NCBI RefSeq assembly: GCF_007992435.1
Contig: NZ_BKAG01000001.1
Location: forward strand, 1-64,000
Direction of reading: 5' to 3'
Source: Prosthecobacter gellanilyticus
GTDB lineage: Bacteria; Verrucomicrobiota; Verrucomicrobiia; Verrucomicrobiales; Verrucomicrobiaceae
Length of the DNA stretch: 64,000 bases
Both the position numbers and the translations under genes were made by a program. Of the stretch, positions 16,868 through 28,600 are shown one piece after another; the first letter of the stretch is position 1, and each line of letters opens with the position of its first letter. Under the pieces are notes generated by a model, which saw only the letters and a list, made by a program, of their open reading frames with translations, was not told the DNA's origin and ran no database searches.

Positions 16868-19800
16868 ATGAGTTCACCTGATGAGTCCTCACCTCCCGAG
16901 CTAGCAGGGCTCCATCCCCACGATCTGCTCCGCATGGGGCTGGAACCGTCTGCGGAACCCGCAGGTGATTCCGTGGACCCGGAGGCCACCGTCAAGCTTT
17001 CGCCCTCTCAGGCTTCCATCTCCGCCCGCGGTCAGCCAGACCTGCCGCTGCCAGAGGAGCTGACCACCATGCTGCCGGGCGGTGCCTACAAGGTGGAAAG
17101 CTTCCTCGGCCAGGGTGGCATGGGCGCCGTTTACAAAGGCGCGCAGGTTCGTCTGAAGCGGCCCGTGGCCATCAAGATCATGCGGCGTGATCTGGGCAGG
17201 GATTACGACTTCGAAGCCCGCTTCGAGCGCGAGGCGCAGGCCATGGCCAAGCTCAGCCATCCGAACATCGTCAGCGTGATTGATTTCGGCGAGGCGGGCC
17301 CGGACTACCTCTACATCGTCATGGAGCTGGTGGATGGCGCGGACCTCATGGACGTGATCCGCGGCGGCCAGATGACCCAGGAGATGGCGCTCACGCTGCT
17401 GCCGCAGATCTGTGATGCGCTGCAGTTCGCGCATGACCACGGTATCGTTCATCGTGACATCAAGCCCAGCAACATCATGCTCACCCGTGATGGCCGCATC
17501 AAGATGGCGGACTTCGGTCTCGCGAAGCGCCTGGACACCGAGTCCACCATGCACACGAAGACTGGTACCGGCATGGGTACGCCTGACTACGCAGCGCCGG
17601 AGCAGTTTGATCCGAACGGGCATATCGACCATCGCGCAGACATCTATGCGCTCGGTGTGATGATCTACCAGATGATCACCGGCACACTGCCGCGCGGTGC
17701 ATGGAAGTCTCCCTCCGAGCGCGCCGCCGTGGCCCCGCAGTGGGACGATATCGTCTCCCGCGCCATGCAGAGTGATCCTGCAGACCGCTACCAGCAGGCC
17801 AGCGAGGTGAAGACAGATGTGACCAGCATCCCGCTGGCGAGCACCGCCCGGCAGGACCGGCAGCCAGAGGCCAAAGCTTCTCCACGGGCAGTGTCAGCCG
17901 CGCCCACCAAGACGAAGTCCCGCATGCCGCTCATCCTTGGCTTGGCCGCCTGCGCCGTGGTTGCCAGCGTCGGTGCGTTGTTGATGACCAAGAAGCCGGG
18001 GGTGAATGCCGCCGCGCAGACGTCTCAGGCGCCATCTTCCGCCCCCGCCAGGGAGAACTGGGAAGATCTGCTGCGCGAGCCCACCCAGTTCGCTTTCACC
18101 GGCGGGGCAAAACGGACCTCGGATGGGATTCGTATCGAACGTGGAGGCACAGCGCGCCTCGACATCCAAAAACTGGCCGTCAGGGACGGCGCATTGCGAA
18201 TGCATGCCGTCTTTGGCAGCAAGATCCAGCTGCGTCTGCGTGAGAAGGATAACCAGGGGCAGTACTGGCTGCATGTCAGCAATTCCAATCAGGCGATCCT
18301 GGGCAGGCGCGACATGCTAGCTAGAAAAGATACCCCGTTGACGGTTTTCACCCTACCTCGCACCCTGAAGGACGGCGACGAGTATGAGATGGAGCTGCGC
18401 GTCGTGGGGCCTTGCATCACCGCCAAATTCGATGGCGAACCCATGGGCTCAGTCCTCGATGAACTCTATGCTGACGGCAGCTTGTCGGTGGGAACATTTC
18501 CTGACAACAGCCGGCCCGCCATCATCAAGTCCCTCGAATTTCTCGATCTCGACAACACGGCTTCCAAGGCTCGCATCAAATCATCTCCCCAGGCCGCTCC
18601 TTTCACCAACAGCCTCGGCATGAAGTTTGTGCCTGTACCGGGAACGAAGGTGCTCTTCAGCATCTGGGAAACGCGGGTTCAAGACTACGCCGCCTTCGCG
18701 AATGACACGAAGCGTGAATGGAAAGATCCGAGTGTCTCGAGCCGCCCTCCTGCCACCCCTGTCACCAAAGTGGACATCACGGATGCCCGTGCCTTTGCCG
18801 CGTGGCTGACGGATCGCGAGCGCAGTGAAGGGCGCATCGGCGCCCAAGACCTCTATCGCCTTCCGCGTGACCATGAATGGAGTTGCGCCATGGGCATCGG
18901 TGACCGCGAAGACCCGGCCAAAACGCCTGCGGAGCTCTCCCAATTGCTGCCAGATGTTTATCCTTGGGGTACTGCCTGGCCTCCACCGCCGGGAGCTGGA
19001 AACTATGCTGGCGAAGAAGCTGCAGTGCAGCTGCCGGATGGGAAACCCTTCAGCAGGAGTCAGATCACTGGTTATCGCGATCCCTTCGCCACCAGTCATG
19101 CTCCAGTCGGCTCCTTCGCTCCAAACGCGCTTGGTCTGCATGACCTCGGCGGCAATGTCTGGGAGTGGTGTGACGACCTGATGGCAACCGCCGGCCAGGA
19201 ATACGTCAAACGCGGTGGATGCTACGACAACTCGGATCCAGATGCGTTGCGCTCGGCGAGCCGTCGTGCTGGCTTTTTGAACTCGGTAGGGTTCTCCACG
19301 GGTTTCCGTCTCGTGCTGGAGTCGGCATCACCTGGACTAACTAAAAATGATATCGTGGCTCCGACCTTCCCTGCCAAGGGCGCACCCTTCACCAACAGCC
19401 TCGGCATGAAGTTCGTCCCCGTGCCGGGCACAAAGGTGCTCTTCAGCATCTGGGACACGCGCGTGCAGGACTACGCGGCTTATGCTGCGGCGAGGCCGGG
19501 CATGGACGACTTATGGAAGAAGCAGGAGAAGGAAGGTGTGCCTGTCGGACGGGAGGCGGATCATCCCGTCGTGCGAATGACCTGGGAGGATGCTCAGGCG
19601 TTCTGCGCGTGGCTCACGGAAAAGGAAACCGCCGAGGGCAAGCTCACGAAGGGCGCGAAGTATCGCCTGCCCACCGACGCCGAGTGGAGCACTGCCGTCG
19701 GCATGCCTCCCGAGCAGGGCGCGACGCCGCAGGAGCGGCATTTCAAGAACGAGGTGGATTTCCCGTGGGGCAAAGACTGGCCGCCGAAGGGAAAGGCGGG

Positions 19801-20149
19801 CAACTACGCCGATGAATCATTCCATAAGAAGTTCCCCAAGCCCGACGTGAGGGACCCGGAGAAAACGACAAACGCCTGGATCGCTGGCTACGATGACGGC
19901 TATGCGACGACTTCGCCCGTGGGGGCGTTCCCAGCGAACACGCAGGGCCTCTACGACATGGGAGGAAACGTGTGGCAGTGGTGTGAGGACTGGTTTGACG
20001 ACTCGCACAAGCACCGTGTGTTACGGGGCGGCTCCTGGAACCACGATGCACGCGGCAATCTGCTGTCATCGAATCGCGCTTACGCCCCACCTGCGTCTCG
20101 CAATCTTAACTACGGCTTCCGTTGTGTGCTGGCACAGCCTGCGGATTGA
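16868..20149 (+). CDS. Transmembrane Ser/Thr protein kinase with two tandem FGE-sulfatase (SUMF1) domains
   Basis: 1093 residues. The kinase domain (about 74-330) has the Gly-rich loop GQGGMGAVYK, Lys103 in AIKIM, HRDIKPSN with Asp197, DFGLAK with Asp215 and APEQ at about 244. One transmembrane helix follows (about 353-373). Outside the membrane are a jelly-roll-like region (about 395-570) and two SUMF1/FGE-type domains, each starting with FTNSLGMKFVPVPGTKVLFS, at about residues 578 and 840. Each contains the GNVWEWC or GNVWQWC motif and ends in GFRLVLE or GFRCVLA. The paired cysteines of true formylglycine-generating enzymes are not evident, so I infer ligand binding rather than catalysis. 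Probable partner of the ECF factor just upstream. Confidence 0.9.
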   Translation: MSSPDESSPPELAGLHPHDLLRMGLEPSAEPAGDSVDPEATVKLSPSQASISARGQPDLPLPEELTTMLPGGAYKVESFLGQGGMGAVYKGAQVRLKRPVAIKIMRRDLGRDYDFEARFEREAQAMAKLSHPNIVSVIDFGEAGPDYLYIVMELVDGADLMDVIRGGQMTQEMALTLLPQICDALQFAHDHGIVHRDIKPSNIMLTRDGRIKMADFGLAKRLDTESTMHTKTGTGMGTPDYAAPEQFDPNGHIDHRADIYALGVMIYQMITGTLPRGAWKSPSERAAVAPQWDDIVSRAMQSDPADRYQQASEVKTDVTSIPLASTARQDRQPEAKASPRAVSAAPTKTKSRMPLILGLAACAVVASVGALLMTKKPGVNAAAQTSQAPSSAPARENWEDLLREPTQFAFTGGAKRTSDGIRIERGGTARLDIQKLAVRDGALRMHAVFGSKIQLRLREKDNQGQYWLHVSNSNQAILGRRDMLARKDTPLTVFTLPRTLKDGDEYEMELRVVGPCITAKFDGEPMGSVLDELYADGSLSVGTFPDNSRPAIIKSLEFLDLDNTASKARIKSSPQAAPFTNSLGMKFVPVPGTKVLFSIWETRVQDYAAFANDTKREWKDPSVSSRPPATPVTKVDITDARAFAAWLTDRERSEGRIGAQDLYRLPRDHEWSCAMGIGDREDPAKTPAELSQLLPDVYPWGTAWPPPPGAGNYAGEEAAVQLPDGKPFSRSQITGYRDPFATSHAPVGSFAPNALGLHDLGGNVWEWCDDLMATAGQEYVKRGGCYDNSDPDALRSASRRAGFLNSVGFSTGFRLVLESASPGLTKNDIVAPTFPAKGAPFTNSLGMKFVPVPGTKVLFSIWDTRVQDYAAYAAARPGMDDLWKKQEKEGVPVGREADHPVVRMTWEDAQAFCAWLTEKETAEGKLTKGAKYRLPTDAEWSTAVGMPPEQGATPQERHFKNEVDFPWGKDWPPKGKAGNYADESFHKKFPKPDVRDPEKTTNAWIAGYDDGYATTSPVGAFPANTQGLYDMGGNVWQWCEDWFDDSHKHRVLRGGSWNHDARGNLLSSNRAYAPPASRNLNYGFRCVLAQPAD
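18600..19460 (+). repeat. Intragenic direct duplication of the FGE-domain start
   Basis: The DNA near 18601-18665 and 19387-19452 encodes almost the same 24 residues, and most differences are at third codon positions. The domains diverge afterwards, which points to an old domain duplication with continued constraint, or local gene conversion, at the domain start. Confidence 0.6.
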
Positions 20150-20176
20150 CTTCCTTGGCAATACCCATCGAGTCTT

Positions 20177-20758
20177 TCACTGCCCCTCCAGTGGCGTGAC
20201 CCCCAGACCACCGGGGCTGGGATTCACGACCACATCATCAGGGGTGAAGAGGTTTTTGTCAGGGCCGGCGGAGCGGACTTCCAGGCTGGAGCCGGAGCTG
20301 GGATGCAGCCAGTAGGGGCTGCCCCAGCGGTCCACGAGCTGGCCTTTGACGATCATGGGACTGTCCGGCGGAAAGAGGACACCCTTCTTCGGGTTCTGGC
20401 CGGTGATGATGGCGGTGAAGTCCTCATTCGAACCGACGGGAAGACTGCTGAAGCTTTTGCGATACAGGTCGACGAACTCACCGACGGTCTCGAGATCATT
20501 CAGCGGTGTCTGAGTCTGCTCGACGAGACGATCAGCGAGCTTCTGGATCTCAGGGTCGATGGTGCGCGGGTCTGTCTTGGGAACTGAGAAAACCGGAGCG
20601 CCGCCCGAGGAGGGGCTGGTGGGAGCAGTGCTCTTGACCTGCTTCTGAGGCAGCGGACCGAAGTTCAGATCATCGGACGGCGCGGTCATCATCCAGGTGA
20701 TGATGAAGGCGGCCGCGACGACCAGAACGATGGCGATGGCGAGGATGCGAGGCTTCAC
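20177..20758 (-). CDS. GspG-like (type II secretion pseudopilin C-terminal) membrane-anchored protein
   Basis: I chose the GTG at 20758, giving MKPRILAIAIVLVVAAAF and so a short positively charged N-terminus before one membrane helix; the longer frame to 20833 starts in a hairpin region. The protein is then 193 residues. After a Ser/Pro-rich linker the C-terminal domain has VDRWGSPYWLHPSSGSSLEVRS and then AGPDKNLFTPDDVV. That is the DxWGxPY / SAGPDxxxxTxDDI pattern of the GspG calcium-binding end. There is no prepilin peptidase site, so this is a GspG-like anchored protein rather than a real pseudopilin. Last gene of the DUF1800-DUF1501 operon. Confidence 0.7.
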   Translation of the reverse strand: MKPRILAIAIVLVVAAAFIITWMMTAPSDDLNFGPLPQKQVKSTAPTSPSSGGAPVFSVPKTDPRTIDPEIQKLADRLVEQTQTPLNDLETVGEFVDLYRKSFSSLPVGSNEDFTAIITGQNPKKGVLFPPDSPMIVKGQLVDRWGSPYWLHPSSGSSLEVRSAGPDKNLFTPDDVVVNPSPGGLGVTPLEGQ

Positions 20759-20799
20759 GGTAATGTGAAAAAAGCACGGGGTTTGCAGGGGGCAGGCAG

Positions 20800-20833
20800 G
20801 TGGTGATGTCCAGCCGGTGCCGGACATCACCAC
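20800..20833 (-). terminator. Perfect 12-bp-stem hairpin between DUF1501 and the GspG-like gene
   Basis: GTGGTGATGTCC and GGACATCACCAC form a perfect stem with a 10-nt loop. On the minus strand it follows the DUF1501 stop (20872) by about 40 bp and precedes the GTG at 20758. A T-run (CTTTTTTC) occurs 20-30 nt further on. It may end part of the transcripts and so lower expression of the distal gene. Confidence 0.55.
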
Positions 20834-20871
20834 ACTTTAACACAACGCCTACCCGGCAACACAATCTCAAA

Positions 20872-22584
20872 TCAAACGGTGTAGTCGATGAAGTCGAGGT
20901 TGGCGCCAGCGCCGAAGCGGCTGAGGTTCGGGAAGATGGCGTCAATCTGGCCGGCGGGGACGCCGATCCACTGCGCGATCTTCGCTGCATACTGGTCCAC
21001 AGACGTGCTGGGGATCCAGCGTCCGCGTGAGCCTGTGCAGTCGATGCCGCCATCCACGGTGAGATCGGGGAAGGTGCCGTAGAGCTTCTTGCCCTTCACC
21101 GCGCCGCCGACGACGAAGGCGTGACCGCCCCAGCCATGGTCAGAACCACCAGTACTATCTGTTTTGTTAGGCGTGAAGGTGCGGTTGAAGTCAGAGCAGG
21201 TGAAGCCCACGACCTTGTCCCACAGGGCAGCACCACCACGTGGATGGTTGATGATGGAATCGTAGAAGCCCTTGATGGAGCGTGCCAGCACGGCCAGCAG
21301 CGCATACTGGCCGACCGCTGTGTTCACGGCGTTGGCCGCGTTCACCGCGATCTGCGAGGCGTGCGTGTCATAGCCGCCCTGCTGGATGAAGAAGGTCTGG
21401 CGGTTGTTCCCCTTGCCGGTGTCCGTCAGGAGGGCGGCATTGCCGATGATGAGGCGCGCGGCCATCTTGATCTGGTTGGTGAAGTCGTTCGCCACGTTCA
21501 CCGGACTGCCCGTGAAGGCGGTGTTGAACCAGCCGTCGAGGTTGATGTTGTTGCCAGTGGTCTGGCTGGTGTAGGCCAGCGTGTCCGCCACGACACCCTC
21601 GGTGACACGGGCATTCTTGGCCGTGGCCTGGAAGGAGGTGTCAAAGAGATTGGCGTGGTTCATGGCCATCAGGCGCTCGAGAGCGCGCAGACGCCAGCCC
21701 TGCTGGGTGGTCTTGTAGTTGGTGGTGCTCAGCGGATCGTAGCCGTTCACCCCGGCCAGGAAGGGCTTCAGCGAGGTGTTCACAAGCGCGTCAGAATAAC
21801 CAACATTGCTCGGACCAAAGCCATCGAAGTCGAGCGCGCCCGCCGTGCTCATGACGAAGGGCTGCTCGTTGATGCCGACCTGGTAGCTGTTCACACCCGC
21901 GATGGAGACGCCCATGGCGAGACCGGCGGTGTTGATGTTGTTCGCCGGATCCAGCAGGTCCGCGATGCGTCCGCCCCAGCCGCTGGTGAAGGGCTGGTCG
22001 GCGATGGAGGACTGCCACTGCAGCACCTGGTCGGAGTGGGAGAAGAGCTGCGGCGGCTTCGTCGGCGAGGCGAGGCCGAAGTTGGCACGCGAGACACCGG
22101 GCTGGGTCAGCGTGCCCACGTTCGTGACGAAGGCGAGGTCCTGCGAATCAAAGAGGCCCTTCAGCGCCGCGCACGCAGGGTGCAGACCGAAGCTGTTGTT
22201 GGTATAACCAGCTGAGTGTTCATAGGCACCGGGGTTGTCCGGAGTGATGGCCGTGGCAGCCAGCTCTCCCAGCGGCACGGCGATGCCGCCGGCCCCGCCC
22301 GAGTAGTTGGGCAGGCCGCGGAAGTCCTCATAGTGAGTGCGCGCGGCGCTGCTGCCATTCGGGATGAGCAGGTTGTTGGAGTCATTGCCACCAGCCAGGA
22401 AGATGCAGAGCAGCGCCTTGACGTCCGTGGGCCCTCCCGAGGCAGCCGCCGTGCCGGCGAGCTGCAATTGGGAGAGCGTGTTTACCATGCTGGTGATGCC
22501 CAGGCTGGCGCAGGTGCTCTGCACGAAGAAGTCACGGCGGTTAGGCTTGCTGCGATCCGTAGTCTTGCGAAGGAAGATATTCAT
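20872..22584 (-). CDS. DUF1501 family protein (DUF1800 partner)
   Basis: 570 residues with a twin-arginine leader (KPNRRDFFVQSTCASLGI). The DUF1501 body is typical of the DUF1800-linked subgroup: ALLCIFLAGGNDSNNLLIPNG near the N-terminus, FGLHPACAALKGLF, LFSHSDQVLQWQSS, then FFIQQGGYDTHASQ, and FTCSDFNRTFTPNKTDSTGG followed by DHGWGGHAFVVGGAVKGKKL. The G-G-D-T-H and D-H-G-W-G-G elements are reminiscent of metal-binding loops of the alkaline phosphatase superfamily. It starts 42 bp after the DUF1800 stop. DUF1800 and DUF1501 genes are coupled across many phyla, but their joint function is not proven. Confidence 0.9.
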   Translation of the reverse strand: MNIFLRKTTDRSKPNRRDFFVQSTCASLGITSMVNTLSQLQLAGTAAASGGPTDVKALLCIFLAGGNDSNNLLIPNGSSAARTHYEDFRGLPNYSGGAGGIAVPLGELAATAITPDNPGAYEHSAGYTNNSFGLHPACAALKGLFDSQDLAFVTNVGTLTQPGVSRANFGLASPTKPPQLFSHSDQVLQWQSSIADQPFTSGWGGRIADLLDPANNINTAGLAMGVSIAGVNSYQVGINEQPFVMSTAGALDFDGFGPSNVGYSDALVNTSLKPFLAGVNGYDPLSTTNYKTTQQGWRLRALERLMAMNHANLFDTSFQATAKNARVTEGVVADTLAYTSQTTGNNINLDGWFNTAFTGSPVNVANDFTNQIKMAARLIIGNAALLTDTGKGNNRQTFFIQQGGYDTHASQIAVNAANAVNTAVGQYALLAVLARSIKGFYDSIINHPRGGAALWDKVVGFTCSDFNRTFTPNKTDSTGGSDHGWGGHAFVVGGAVKGKKLYGTFPDLTVDGGIDCTGSRGRWIPSTSVDQYAAKIAQWIGVPAGQIDAIFPNLSRFGAGANLDFIDYTV

Positions 22585-22626
22585 AAGGATGTGTGTTTGA
22601 ATGTTTCGAATGACGCGGACCGGGGA

Positions 22627-25600
22627 TCAGTGGCTGGTCGTGGCTGTGGGCGAGATGGACATGAGATGCGCGGCGAACCGGCAGCGGTCGCGAACCTCAT
22701 TGGGGAAGTTCGTGGTGTCCGTGGACAGGCGTGTCAGCGAGTAGCAGTTGTGGATGGCTTCGATGATGACGAGACGCGGGTTGTCCGTGGCGCTGGAGCC
22801 GTCAGGCCACTTGGCCTTGTATCGGCCGCCGCCCCAGAGCATGTCGAGTTTGTCGAGCATCGCCTTGGTGCCGGCCAGATGGCCGTTTGGAGCCGTGGTG
22901 GTGGTCTCCGGCGCAGCTCCACGATCCGCATGATAGGCGGCGGTGTAGATGGAACTGAGCTCCGTCCAGTCGAAGAGCATGTTGTCCTTCTGCAGGTTGC
23001 TGCCCGTGGCTCCGTTCGAGTAGTAGCCATATTGGATGGTGTGCGCGGAGTGCGGCACCACATGCTTCTGGGTGACCACCGTCACGGTGACCTGGGAAGT
23101 CGGAGCGGCGGAGAGCTGCACGGTGTAAGTCGTGCTGCCACCTTCGACCACGCTGGTGCTCGTCGGTGTGACGACGAGCTGGCCTGTGGAGTCGTTGTCA
23201 TTCACCGTGACCGCCATCGTGCCCACGTTCGTCACGGCATAGGTGCCGGTGGCGCTCGGCGTGCAGGTCAGGTTGGCTGTCTGCACGGGCTCGGCCGTGG
23301 TGTCGTTCACCGCAGTCAGGGTGAGGATCTGCGGACGGTTCCAGTTGGCCGTGGTGAAGGTCAGCGTGGCCGGGCTGAAGGTCATCTGGTTCGCGATGGC
23401 GAAGCTTGGTGTGACCACCACATCCGCCGTGGGCGGCTTGCGCAGGAACACATAGACCGTGTCAGTATTGCCAGGCGTGCCTTCATAGATGCTGGTGCCT
23501 GCGCCAGTCGGCACGATGTAGACCTCAGCCGTGGTTTCGTTCGCATCCGAGATGATCACGTTCACGCCTGGTGCGGGGAACTCCTTGTAGGAGGCATCCG
23601 TGGTGGTCGTGGTGTGACCCACGAACACCGCGCGGCGTCCATTGTTCACCGTGCTTGTGGCAAGGTTCACCGTCACAGTCTGCGGCGTGTTCCAGTTGCT
23701 GGAGTTGAAAGTCACCGAGGCAGGCGAGAAGGTCACCAGGTTCGTGCCACCGATCGCGTTGGAGGCGAAGGGGGTCAGCGTCACATCCGCGGAAGGCTGG
23801 AAGCCCAGCACAAGGGTGTAGGTGTCGCTGGTCTGGTTGGTCTCGGCGAGGAAGGTGTAGCCGCCGCTCTCATTGACGGTGATCATGGAGGCGCCAACGG
23901 TTTCATTGTCGCTGATGGTCACGCCATTGGCGAGAGCCACGTTGTCGGAGGTCAGGTAACCACCGCTTTCGCTGGCGATGTAGTTGATGCCGGACGTGTG
24001 GACGTTTTCCAGATCGAGGTCATCCACCGCGCTCACCGTGACATTCTGCGGAATGTTCCAGTTGGACGGAGTGAAGGTGAGGTTGGTCGGTGTCAGCAGG
24101 AGCTGGGCTGTGTTATAGCTGCCAGTGAGTGTGACGTTGGCACTTGGAGCGCGGCGCAGGGCCACCTGGATGACGTCCGTGGCACCACCTTCAGCGACGC
24201 GGGTGTTTGTCCCGGTGTGGCTGATGTTGATGAGCGTGCGGCCGAGGTCATCACTGTCCAGGATGCGCACCGGCAGGCTGGCACTGAGGCTGGTGTAGCC
24301 AGTCGGGCCGGTGCCAGGTGTGGAGGCCAGCATGTTGTCGACCTCTGGAGCTTCCGAGCCGGTGTCAGGCACTACGATGAGCGTCACGGTTTGTGCGACG
24401 GTGTAGTTCGCCGGAGTGAAGGTGAGCACCGCCGTGTCCACGGCACTGCCGTTCACATAGTAACGGAAGTCAGTGCCTGTCAGGCCCTGGCGGCTGAGGT
24501 TAACCGTCACATCGGCCGAAGGTGCGGGACCCACGAGGGACACCTGCACGGTTTCAAAGCCAGCGTCTTCCAGCAGCACCGTGGAACCGCTCGTGTGAGC
24601 AATGTTGATTCGGCCGGTGGTGGTGTCGTCGTCATTGATGGTGAGGGCGATGTCATTCGCCACCAGGCCATTGTAGCGGGTGTCGGCGGTGCCGGTGACC
24701 GTGGTGGCATTCTGCACCGTGGCGGAGAGAGTGGCCTCAGGCACCGTGTCGTTCGCCGCCGTGATCGTGAAGGTCTGCGGTGTGGCGAAGTTGGTGCTGT
24801 TGAAGGTCAGCGTGGTGGGGCTGAAGGTGGCCTGCGTACTCGTGCTGTTCAGCAGATACAGCGTGGGTGTGACCACCACGTTGGAACCTGCGTTGGGCGC
24901 GATGGAGAGGTTGACGTTGTAGGTCTGCGTGGCGCCGCCTTCCGTGACGCTGCCGGTGGTGGTGCTGGTGATCACCGCAGCTCCTGTGGCCTCGTTGTCA
25001 CCCACGTTCACCGTGAGCGCGGCTGTGTCGAGCGCGATGTACCCGCCCGTGGCGCTGGCCGTGTAGGTCACCACCACGTTCTGCGCATTTTCCAGCGTGG
25101 TGTCATCGATGGCGCTGACAGAAACCGTCTGCGGGATGTTCCAGTTGGACGGGGTGTAGGTGAGCGTGGCAGGGCTGAGGTTCAGATGGCCGTTGGTCAC
25201 CTGGGTCGGAGTCAGCGTCACGTTGGCGGTCGGCGCACGGCGGAGAACCACGTCATAGGTGTCTGTGGTTCCGCCTTCGACGACGCGGGTGGCACCGTTG
25301 GTGACCACGAAGCTGATGGCACCGTTGTTGTTCACCTCATCGTTGTCGAAGATGGTGGCGGTGACATTCGCGGCCAGGGCGGTGAAGGCCGTGTCCGTGC
25401 TGGTGGAGGTGGCGTTGAGGGTGTCTGTGAAGACGACCTCCGCAGTGGCATCATTGATGGCTGTGACCGTGATCGGTTGAACGGTGGTCCAGTTGGCGCT
25501 GGTGAAGGTCAGCGTGTTACTGGAGAAGCTCGTCTGCGCCGTGTTCGGCAGGTTCACCGTCACGTTCTGCGTGGGAGCGACCGGGCCGGAGAGGCTCACG

Positions 25601-28600
25601 TTCAGGATGTCCGTGGCGCCGCCTTCCGTGGCTTCTGTGGTGCCGGAGGTATGGGCCAGCACGATGCGCGGACCGGTATCATTGTCTGTGACTGCCACGC
25701 TCACATCCGGGATCGTGCTGTTATTGTAGCGCACATCCGTGCTGCCGACGGTGGAGACAATCACGGAGGTGACGGCTGGCTCGGCTGCGGTGTCATTGGC
25801 GGCCGTCACCGTCACGGTCTGGGTGGTGCCCCAGTTCTGCGGGGTGAAGGTCAGTGCGGTGGAGGACAGCGTGAGCTGGGAGTTCGCCGTGAGGGTGATG
25901 ACGACATCATTGTTAGGCGCGCCATTCAGCTTGTAATCCAGCGTGTCGGTTGCACCGCCTTCGGTCACAGCGGTGGTGCCGCCGGACTGGGTCATGGTGA
26001 TGCTGGCCGCGGAGTTCAGGTCGTCATCACCGATGACCGGGCTGACGATGGTGAAGATGTCCGTGGTGCCGCCGGAGGCGATGTTGTAGCCACCACCGGA
26101 AGCGCTGTACCGGATCGGGCTGGCTTTCGTGGTCTCGACACGGAAGTCATTGCGACCCGTGACGGTGATGGTTTGCGGCTGGTACCAGTTGCTCGTGGTG
26201 AAGGTCAGGTTGCCGATGCCGGAGACATCACCGTCGTTGCCGGTCCAGTTGAGCGCCACGTTGGCCGTGGGTGCTTTGTTGAGGGCCACGAGGTAGATGT
26301 CGGTCATGCCGCCTTCGACCGCCGTGGTGCTGCCCCAGGTCTGGACGATGGTCACGCCGTTCGTGGCAGCGCTGTCGTTGTCATTGATGCGCACATTCAG
26401 CGGAGCACAGGGCAGGCCGCTGTAGGTGGCGTCCGTGCTCGTGGTGGTGTGCGTGATCTGGCGGAACACGATGCCCTGACGGATCGCATCATCCACCGGA
26501 GTGATATTGATGGTGCGGGCGGTGGTGTAATTCGCCGGAGTGAAGGTCAGCGAGGCTGTGCCACCCGTGGTGGTGAAGGTGCCGTCCGTGCAGGAGAGCG
26601 CCAGACGGGTGTTATCAAAGGCAAAGTTCAGCGTGACGTTCTGCGTCGGTGCCGTGCCGGAGGCGAAGGCGACTGTGTAGGTGTCCGGATTGGAGGCGGT
26701 GGTGAGACCTTCCGTCACGAGCGCGATGCCAGCAGTGCTATTCGTCGTGGTCGTGCCTTTGCTTGGGACAAAGCGGCGTGTCGGAGTGTCGTTGTCCGTG
26801 ATGGCGCAGTTGAACTCGTTCGTCTGGCTGCCGTTGTAGCCGGCGTCCGTGCTGGTGATGCCGTGACGGATCACCACCGTGCGGACGTTCAGCGGTGCCG
26901 CAGCGACCACGAAGCTATTCACCACGGTGTCGTTGTTGGCGGTGACGGTCACGGTCTGTGCCGTGCCCCAGTTGGTGTCGTTGAAGACCACCGAGGTGGG
27001 TGAGAAGGTCACGTCACTGGAGGCTGTGAGGGTGTCTGTGAGCCAGGGCAGAACCGCGCTGGGGGTGACCGTCACCGTGGTGCCGGCGGCCGGAGCGGAG
27101 GTCAGCACGATCTTGTAGGTGTCTGTGGTGCCGCCTTCGGTGACCGCTGTGCTGCCAGCCGTCTGGGTGATGGCCACCAGCTTCGCGGAGGTAGTGTCAT
27201 TGTCATTCACCGTGAAGTCCAGCGGTGCCGAGTAGGTGTTCACATAGCTCGGATCCACCGTCGAGATCTGGTGAAGGATGGAGGTCGTGCGAGTGCCGTC
27301 ATCCATCAGATTTTCCAGGCCGTGGATGGTGACCGTCTGCGGCTGGTTCCAGTTGGTGGCATCAAAGATCAACGTGGTGACACCCGTGCCAGGATTGGCA
27401 ACGTTCGGGCCGGCCGTCATGATCTGCGGCGCCATGCTGGAGGAGTTCGTGGAGAAGTCATCGAGACCGAAACCTGGGAAACCACCGGTGAGGCCCATCA
27501 GGGCGATCGCCCAGTGACGGTTCACGCGGTTCACCAGCATGGACTCCGTGTTGATCTGAAGCTCAGGACCGTAAAGACCATTCGTGGCCATGAGACCTGG
27601 CTGCACATAGTCTGGCAGGAACCAGTTGAACACGCTCGGCGCTTTCTGCGGTGACTGGCCGATGAAGCCTGTCTGGTCGTTGAAGCGGATACGGGTCGGC
27701 GTGCCGCTGAACTTCGCCACTTCGCTGGCAGGATATGGCGTGAGCATGGGGCTGTCAGAGCCGCTGAAGGGAATGCTCATGGTGCTCAACGTGGCCAGCG
27801 GCGCGCCGGTGGAGGGCTTCAGCGCACGCAGGAAGGAGGCGAACTGGATGAGCGGCTCCTTCAGCTTGCCAGCGCTGACGATGGTGTCGGCGACGTTGAG
27901 AGAGCGGGCTTCATAGTCTAGCAGGATGGCCTTCAACGTCTCGCCCAGGTTGCCGTTCGAGTTGCGATAGGCGTTGCTGGCGCGGTAGACATAGCCGGCG
28001 CTCGGGTTCGAAGTCACCAGGCGCTGGATGAGCTGACGGGTGATAAAGACCGGGGTGTTCTGGTGGCCGTTGTAAGAGCCGGCGGTGGGATCACCCGCAA
28101 GGGCGTTGTGAGCCAGGCGGATGTCGGTGTCTGCCAGAGCGTGGGTCTTCAGGTCGATCAGCGCGGTGATGTCCTGGGCAGGAATGACCGTGCCACCTTC
28201 CGCTGGACCCGTGCCGTCTGGATCCAGATAGGTGTGGAGGATGCGCTTGGCACCGAAGTCATGCAGGAAGGCGCCATTGTAGCGGCCCAGAGCCTTCATC
28301 GGGTAGAGCCAGGGAGCCTGGAAGTAACCTTCACCAGCACCGGAGGAGAAGTCCGTGAAGTGCACACCCTGGAACTCGATCTGCGGACCGACCTGCGCGG
28401 TGGTGGGCACGTTGTTATAACCCTGGGTGCTCAGACGGGTCACCGGCACGGTGGCGTGCCGGGCACCATGGCAGAGGCCGGTGAGAACGCGTGCCAGTTC
28501 CGTGATGTCACCCTGGTCATAGGTGGCAATCGGCAGGCCGTTGGCTCCGAGGACCAGACCGCCGTCAGGATGACGCATCACGAGACCGATGGTGAAGAGC

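Noticed and set aside
22216..27003. A 1595-codon open frame on the plus strand opposite the DUF1800 gene
   Set aside because: It is an antisense shadow. The minus-strand frame has a signal peptide, DUF1800 hallmarks and repeats, and the plus frame has no recognisable domain; its length comes from the repetitive, GC-rich codon pattern of the array.
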